Below, piece after piece: positions 59,400 to 64,000 of a stretch of DNA of 64,000 nt (position 1 is the first letter of the stretch; each line of letters opens with the position of its first letter). The notes under the pieces were generated by a model. It ran no database searches and was not told the origin of the DNA. It was given only the letters and a program-made list of their open reading frames with translations. Position numbers and translations under genes: made by a program. Source of the stretch: Liquidambar formosana (lineage: Eukaryota > Streptophyta > Magnoliopsida > Saxifragales > Altingiaceae); NCBI GenBank assembly GCA_039720395.1, contig CM077824.1:18623046-18687045 (forward strand), read 5' to 3'.

Positions 59400-60850
59400 A
59401 TAAATGTTACAATAATACTTATTTTAAGGGTGTTATTCCTATGCCATACCCTGTATCATGTTTTTGTCAACAGCCAAGGAGTTTTGGGAGGCAATTAGAG
59501 AGATGTACTCCATGGAGAAAAACACATCACGTATTTATGATATCTATCAAGATTTGTTTGTTCTTTAACTGGGAAGACAATAAGTGAGCACTGTAGTACC
59601 TTCGAAGGACTGTAAGATGAGTTGAACTAGTATCATCCGGTGACTTGAGATGTTGAGGTGCTTAAAAAGAAACATGAAGAATTCTCTGTTTCTATGTTTC
59701 TCTCTAGCCTTGATTTGAGTCTCCACTCTATCAATGCTCAGATTATAGCAGGAAATGGTGGTATTTCTTCCTTAAGTAATGTGTTGCTAGAGTTCTTCAT
59801 GTAACTTCATCTTCCTCTTCCACATAGGCTTCTAGTAAGAATAATTCTACTCTAAATCATCTCTTGGGGACAAGAAGATTTTTTCCGCAGTAGAAATAAT
59901 TTCTGAAACGGTAGTATGCAAAGTCACAGGAATTTTGGAGGCTGTTGTGGTTTTGGAGGCCGCAGCTCTGGTGGTCAGATTTCTAATTTTTGAAGAAATA
60001 GAGGTCGAGGTTGTACTTTTGGCAGAAGCCATGGAAGAGATGTAGTGTGTAAGTGTACCTATTGTGGAGGCAAGAATCACACAATGGATCATTCTTATGA
60101 TTTTCATGATAATCCCTAGGTTACCTTGCCTAATCAGATCACGTACTCTTCAGACATTTCATTCTCAAAAGGAAGTTAGTGCTCCCGCTCCACCTACTGT
60201 TGCATCTTCCATGTGTTGTCAGTCTTTCCGAGGAGTATAATGCATCAGTTCAACAACAACAGGTGTATCTCTAATACAGTGGCCTATGCTCATTCAACTA
60301 ATATAGAATGCTTTTCATCCTCTTCTTCTACTCCATAAATCAGGTGCTTCAGCACACATGACTGGTAAGCATACGCAGCATACCCAATTTTCAACTTCAA
60401 ACTATCAAAAAACTAAATCCTCTGTTGTTCTAGCTGATGGTCCTCCTAGTGATATATTGGGTAGTGGTGCATTAATCCTACATCTCTTAGTCTACCATTG
60501 GCATATTATGATCCCAAATTTTTATCTAATCTTTTGTCTAGTAGCAAAATGACAAAATCTCTTAATTGTTGTGAAACATTTCATCTATCTCATTATGTTT
60601 TCATGACCTCAACTCGAAGAGGATGATTGGTATAGATCATGAGCAAGATAGTCTATATATATAGATTCAATACCTACAAGAGCCAGTTTTCAAGCTTACA
60701 AGCAACTGTCTCATCTCAATATCTCATCACTAGCATTGTCATCTTGGTCATCCATCATTGCAATCTTTGATACTTCTGTTTCCTACTTTTCAATCTATGT
60801 CTACTTTAGAATGTGAGGCTTTTCAATTAAGCAGCACCATAACAAATGTG
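59400..60850 (+). pseudogene. Ty1/copia retrotransposon fragment
   Basis: Plus-strand remnants in copia order: gag with TAKEFWEAIREMYSMEKNTS (~59471) and FLSSLDLSLHSINAQIIAGN (~59700), a CCHC-like knuckle CTYCGGKNHTMDHSYDF (~60054), protease-type SGASAHMTG (~60345), and a GAG-pre-integrase block LGHPSLQSLILLFPTFQSM (~60745) ending STLECEAFQLS. Numerous stops and shifts. No LTR recognised and no RT, so both ends are lost. It lies upstream of the first visible APC5 exon, opposite to it. Confidence 0.8.
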
Positions 60851-61308
60851 AGGCTTTTCCTTTGAAGAAGAATAATCATCGGTCTTAACACAACAAAAAG
60901 GTGAGAACTCAATGTTAAGCTGCTGCAGTAGGTGAAACTACCCTAGGGAAGAATTTCCAACAATAAAATAACGGAAATAACTAATCATTGAAGTAGAACC
61001 AAAGTCAGAACATAAATAGATGAGAATTCTAGGGTTTAGAGACACTGGAATGCCTGTTAAATGTGCAATTCTACAATAATATTGAAAAAACTGATTACAC
61101 AAGCACTTAAAAGAGAATTTATACTATGGCAGGCAACAAGAACCCTAAGATCCTAGCCCTTAAAAACTCGACAAATCTTTACATCTTAGCCCTACAAGAT
61201 ATTTAAAAAATCACGCTAGTCACGCAACTACTTAAAACGACTAAGAACATAACAACGGTCTATAAAGTTATATTAAAAAGGAAGAAAATAAGCAAAGACA
61301 GTATAATA
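60851..61308. other. Spacer between copia fragment and TRIM
   Basis: AT-rich DNA; no coding or repeat structure recognised. Confidence 0.5.
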
Positions 61309-61870
61309 TGTTGGGAAGTCCCACATCCCACATAGATTAAATATCAAGTTTAACATGTCTTCATATACCTATTTGGGCCCTCCACTTACAAGCTTAGGCT
61401 TTTAGGTTGGAAACTTAACATGGTATCAGAGCCAGTTATTGTTGTTGTTGCTGTTGGGCCTATTTCGTTAGTGAGTCCGTTGTTGCTGTCCATGTGACAG
61501 GCCCGTTGTTGTCATGTTGAGACTACACGTGAAGGGGAGTGTTGGAAAATCCCACATCCACATCAATTAAATATAAAAAGTTGATATGACTAATATACTT
61601 GTTTGGGCCCTACACCTAATAAGCTTAGGCTTTTAAGTTGGAAACTTAAACATGGTATCAGAACATGTCGTTCCTGGGCCGTTTCGCTCATGAACCCGTC
61701 TTTATTGTTCACGTGACAGGCCATTTGAATCTTGTTAGGCTTGCACGTGAGCGGGAGTGTTGGGAAGTCCCACATCCCACATAGATTAAATATAAAAAGT
61801 TGATATGTCTTCATATACCTATTTGGGCCCTCTACTCACAAGCTTAGGCTTTTAGGTTGGAAACTTAACA
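61309..61870 (+). mobile_element. TRIM retroelement with three LTR copies
   Basis: Three ~112-bp direct repeats, 61309-61420, 61540-61652 and 61758-61870, each TGTTGG...CTTAA(A)CA, are separated by internal segments of 119 and 105 bp. The first two are followed at once by TGGTATCAGA, the initiator tRNA-Met primer site, and the last two are preceded by a purine tract (GGGGAG, GCGGGAG). The whole is flanked by the 5-bp duplication TAATA (61304-61308 and 61871-61875). Size, primer site and lack of coding identify a terminal-repeat retrotransposon in miniature; the middle LTR makes it a tandem dimer. LTR1 and LTR3 are more alike than either is to LTR2. Confidence 0.93.
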
Positions 61871-61875
61871 TAATA

Positions 61876-62427
61876 AAAATTAAAGTTGAATTCCATGCTA
61901 TCCAATGACCCAAACTAAGCTAACTAGTGGGCCCACTTGACCTTTGCATGAGCTTTGGATACTCTCGTATCAAGTCTATTGCCTATTGGTACACTCCGAC
62001 ATTTATAGTTCGTCTTAGGGCGTGTTTGGCAACCTTGAAAACTGGTTTTTCTGGGTACAAGGACAATCCGAATTTATAGGCCAAGTGTTTGGTAACTTCA
62101 CTCCTTTCACTTATCCAGTTTGTACTTGTTTTAATTTGGGTCCCAAAAACCAAATAGATTCACCCAACAAAACGTCATTGATTACTTTTCCCTTCCCTTT
62201 TTTTTTTTTTTTTTTTCTATATTCCCGAAACTCCAACAACCACCTTCATGGCGGTAGTCGATGAACCCCCTTTTGGCTGATCTCACTGCTGCTAGCAGAT
62301 TGGGTATTTTTACCCAAGGTTTTAGCTTGTTTGTTGTCCTTCTATCCTTCAAACCCAAAAAATAAATAAATAAATAATAATAATAATAATAAATAAATCC
62401 AACAACCATAGCAACCTCATAATCATG
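61876..62427. other. Spacer with T-run and (AAT)n microsatellite
   Basis: A T-run at about 62199-62216 and an (AAT)n/(AAAT)n tract at 62359-62397. No gene recognised. Confidence 0.55.
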
Positions 62428-63448
62428 ATGGGTGGGAGTTTGTCAGTCTAGGCCTTTGGAAGGCAATTATGCAAGGCTTTGATGAATTCGTGAAGGAAAT
62501 TGGTTTTAAAATAGGAGATGGTGAAAGGGTGAGGTTTTGGAATGATTCTTGGTGCAATGTTTCTACTCTTAAGGCCGAATATCCCTTGCTATTCAATATT
62601 GCAGTTAATAAAGACGCCAAAGTGAGGGACTATGTTGTTGTGGAGAATGGAATTGTCACTTGGAATATCACTTTCATAAGGCATTTCAACGATTTGGAAT
62701 TGGAGGTTGTCTTGAATTTTTTTTCAAAATCTTTATGATAGTAAGATTTCTTTGGGAGGGAATGATTCCTTGGTGTGGCATAAGGATTCTAAAGGTTTAT
62801 TCTCGGTGAAATCTTATTACAACATTTTAAGTCCTAGCAATTTGTCTATTCCTTCCCACTAGGAGCATTTGGCTTAATTCAATCCCATCCAAAGTCGCCT
62901 TCTTCTCTTGGTTAGTTTGTGGATAGATGCTTGACCTTGGACAACTTGGCAAGGAAAAGATGGGTTTTGGCTAATAGATGCATTCTTTGCAAGGATGACT
63001 TGGAAACGATTTACCATCTTTTTATTCATTGTCAAGTGGCATGGTCCTTATGGTCGCTCATCTTTAATTTATTTGGTTTACATTGGGTGTTGCCCTCTAA
63101 TCCTCACAATCTTTTTGTGGAGTGAAGATCCAAGGTGGCAAAGAAGAAAGCAAGGGTGGTTTGGGACATGGTTCCTCATGCAATTTTTTGGTGCCTTTGG
63201 AAAGAAAGGAACCTTAGAACTTTTGAAGACAAGGAGGTCTCATTAATTGAGCTTAAGTCTACTTTTGTGAAGACTATTTTTTGGTGGTTCAATAGTTTTA
63301 CTAATGACCACAAACCCTCTTTTGTTTCTTTTTTAGATTCTCTTAAACTTTAGCTAGTTACTTCTTTTTGGCTAGCACTTGTATACTCCTTATGTACTCA
63401 GGTTTTGCCCTTTACTTTCAATACAATACTTACTTCATCGAAAAAAAG
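62428..63448 (+). pseudogene. L1-like LINE 3' end
   Basis: Plus strand: FVKEIGFKIGDGERVRFWND (GDG-RFW motif after RT), then a frameshifted stretch around 62740-62900 (DSLVWHKDSKGLFSVKSYY), then the zf-RVT block CILCKDDLETIYHLFIHCQV and HAIFWCLWKERNLRTFEDKE, ending at a TAG at about 63351. The 3' UTR ends TACTTACTTCATCG followed by a short A-run at 63442-63448. At least three shifts. 5'-truncated; no target duplication recognised. Confidence 0.85.
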
Positions 63449-64000
63449 AGGTGATGGAAATGGGGAAACAGTGAGCGGCGAGGTGGGGAATTCCAACAAT
63501 ATAGATTTGAACGGCGAGCAGCAAATCCGAAAGGCGGGGTAATGGCAAGCAATGGTAATGAAGGCAACCTCTATTTTTTCTAGTGGCATGATTCGAAGTA
63601 GATTTGTGGGTTTGCATCCTTCTATGTTGGGCTTGGATCGACCGCAAGATCTAAAGCTAAAGCTTGAACCAGATGACCTTCTTGCCTTCGAGCAATCAAA
63701 TCTAAGATCTGAAGCTAAAGCTTGAACCAAATGTCCTCATTGCTGTCGAGCACCATCTTCTTCCAACAGAGCTCCACTTTTTCTTTTTTAAAACCAAATA
63801 GTATCAAAAGATAAACTAGTGCAGAACCCATTTTTGACAAACAACCTACAAACAAAAAACAGTTCAGATATAAATTTGGTTTCAGCCCCCTCTCCTGCGA
63901 TTACGGTTTTCGCAAGCCGTCCTCCACATTCATCGATTCGCTAGTCTCCTCCGTCGCCATCTGCCGTCAACGGGTAACACTCATCTCTCTCTCTCTCAAG
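63449..64000 (+). other. GC-richer end, possible 5' region of a gene beyond the window
   Basis: A ~48-bp direct repeat with 58-bp period (AGATCTAAAGCTAAAGCTTG at 63647, AGATCTGAAGCTAAAGCTTG at 63705) is followed from about 63880 by C/T-rich sequence with CGTCG and TCTCC motifs typical of plant 5' UTRs, a possible donor CGG|GTAACA at about 63972, and a (CT)n run at 63986-63997. No start codon or protein can be assigned. Confidence 0.35.

Noticed and set aside
61421..61433. TGGTATCAGAGCC as a tRNA-Met gene fragment
   Set aside because: It follows a TRIM LTR directly and is the primer site; no other tRNA sequence is present.
62018..63880. TIR pair GTGTTTGGCAAC / complement of GACAAACAACC enclosing the last LINE
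   Set aside because: Similarity covers only about a dozen bases and there is no target duplication; too weak to call an element.

Overview
The window is nuclear DNA from a plant, most likely a woody eudicot; I cannot name the species. Evidence: two genes with plant protein features and GT-AG introns (4-hydroxyphenylpyruvate dioxygenase, and subunit 5 of the anaphase-promoting complex), a plant-type F-box/FBA family, and plant repeat classes throughout (Ty3/gypsy chromovirus and Ty1/copia with initiator-tRNA-Met primer sites, L1-like LINEs with zf-RVT and RNase H ends, tRNA-derived SINE, Mutator-like and Stowaway elements, a TRIM). DNA between genes is AT-rich; the HPPD first exon is strikingly GC-rich.

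Layout. 1-2.5 kb: intergenic DNA with a decayed LINE 3' end. 2.5-6.5 kb (minus): complete two-exon HPPD gene, 445 aa. 6.6-15.5 kb: repeat-filled intergenic DNA (two LINE 3' ends, a fold-back MITE, a TIR transposon, and a 2.5 kb solo LTR with a TTGTT target duplication). 15.6-47.2 kb: three tandem F-box paralogues (A, B, C). Each has a large first exon and a roughly 110-127 nt last exon placed 1.2-13.6 kb downstream. A is intact apart from a 1,588 bp Mutator-like insertion in exon 1, and its intron holds a 7.2 kb Ty3/gypsy chromovirus and a SINE. B and C carry frameshifts and stops. 49.4-59 kb (minus): last six visible exons of APC5 (279 aa), with introns full of transposon pieces. 59.4-63.4 kb: copia fragment, a TRIM with three LTR copies, and another LINE end. 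63.45-64 kb: a stretch that may lead into a gene beyond the window.

How the genes relate. HPPD (tyrosine catabolism, plastoquinone and tocopherol precursor supply) and APC5 (cell-cycle ubiquitin ligase) are unrelated housekeeping genes. The F-box genes would encode SCF substrate receptors. The alignable paralogue introns date the insertions: MULE, SINE and chromovirus are in A only, at sites empty in B and/or C, so they came after the duplication; a LINE remnant shared by A and C, and another shared downstream of A and B, predate it. I found no new enzymatic system. The most unusual structures are a tandem array of double-hairpin units in the intron of B, a MULE whose long TIRs contain nested palindromes, and the three-LTR TRIM.

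All assignments were made by reading the sequence. No database search, alignment program or transcript evidence was available; splice sites rest on GT-AG signals plus reading-frame and paralogue agreement.
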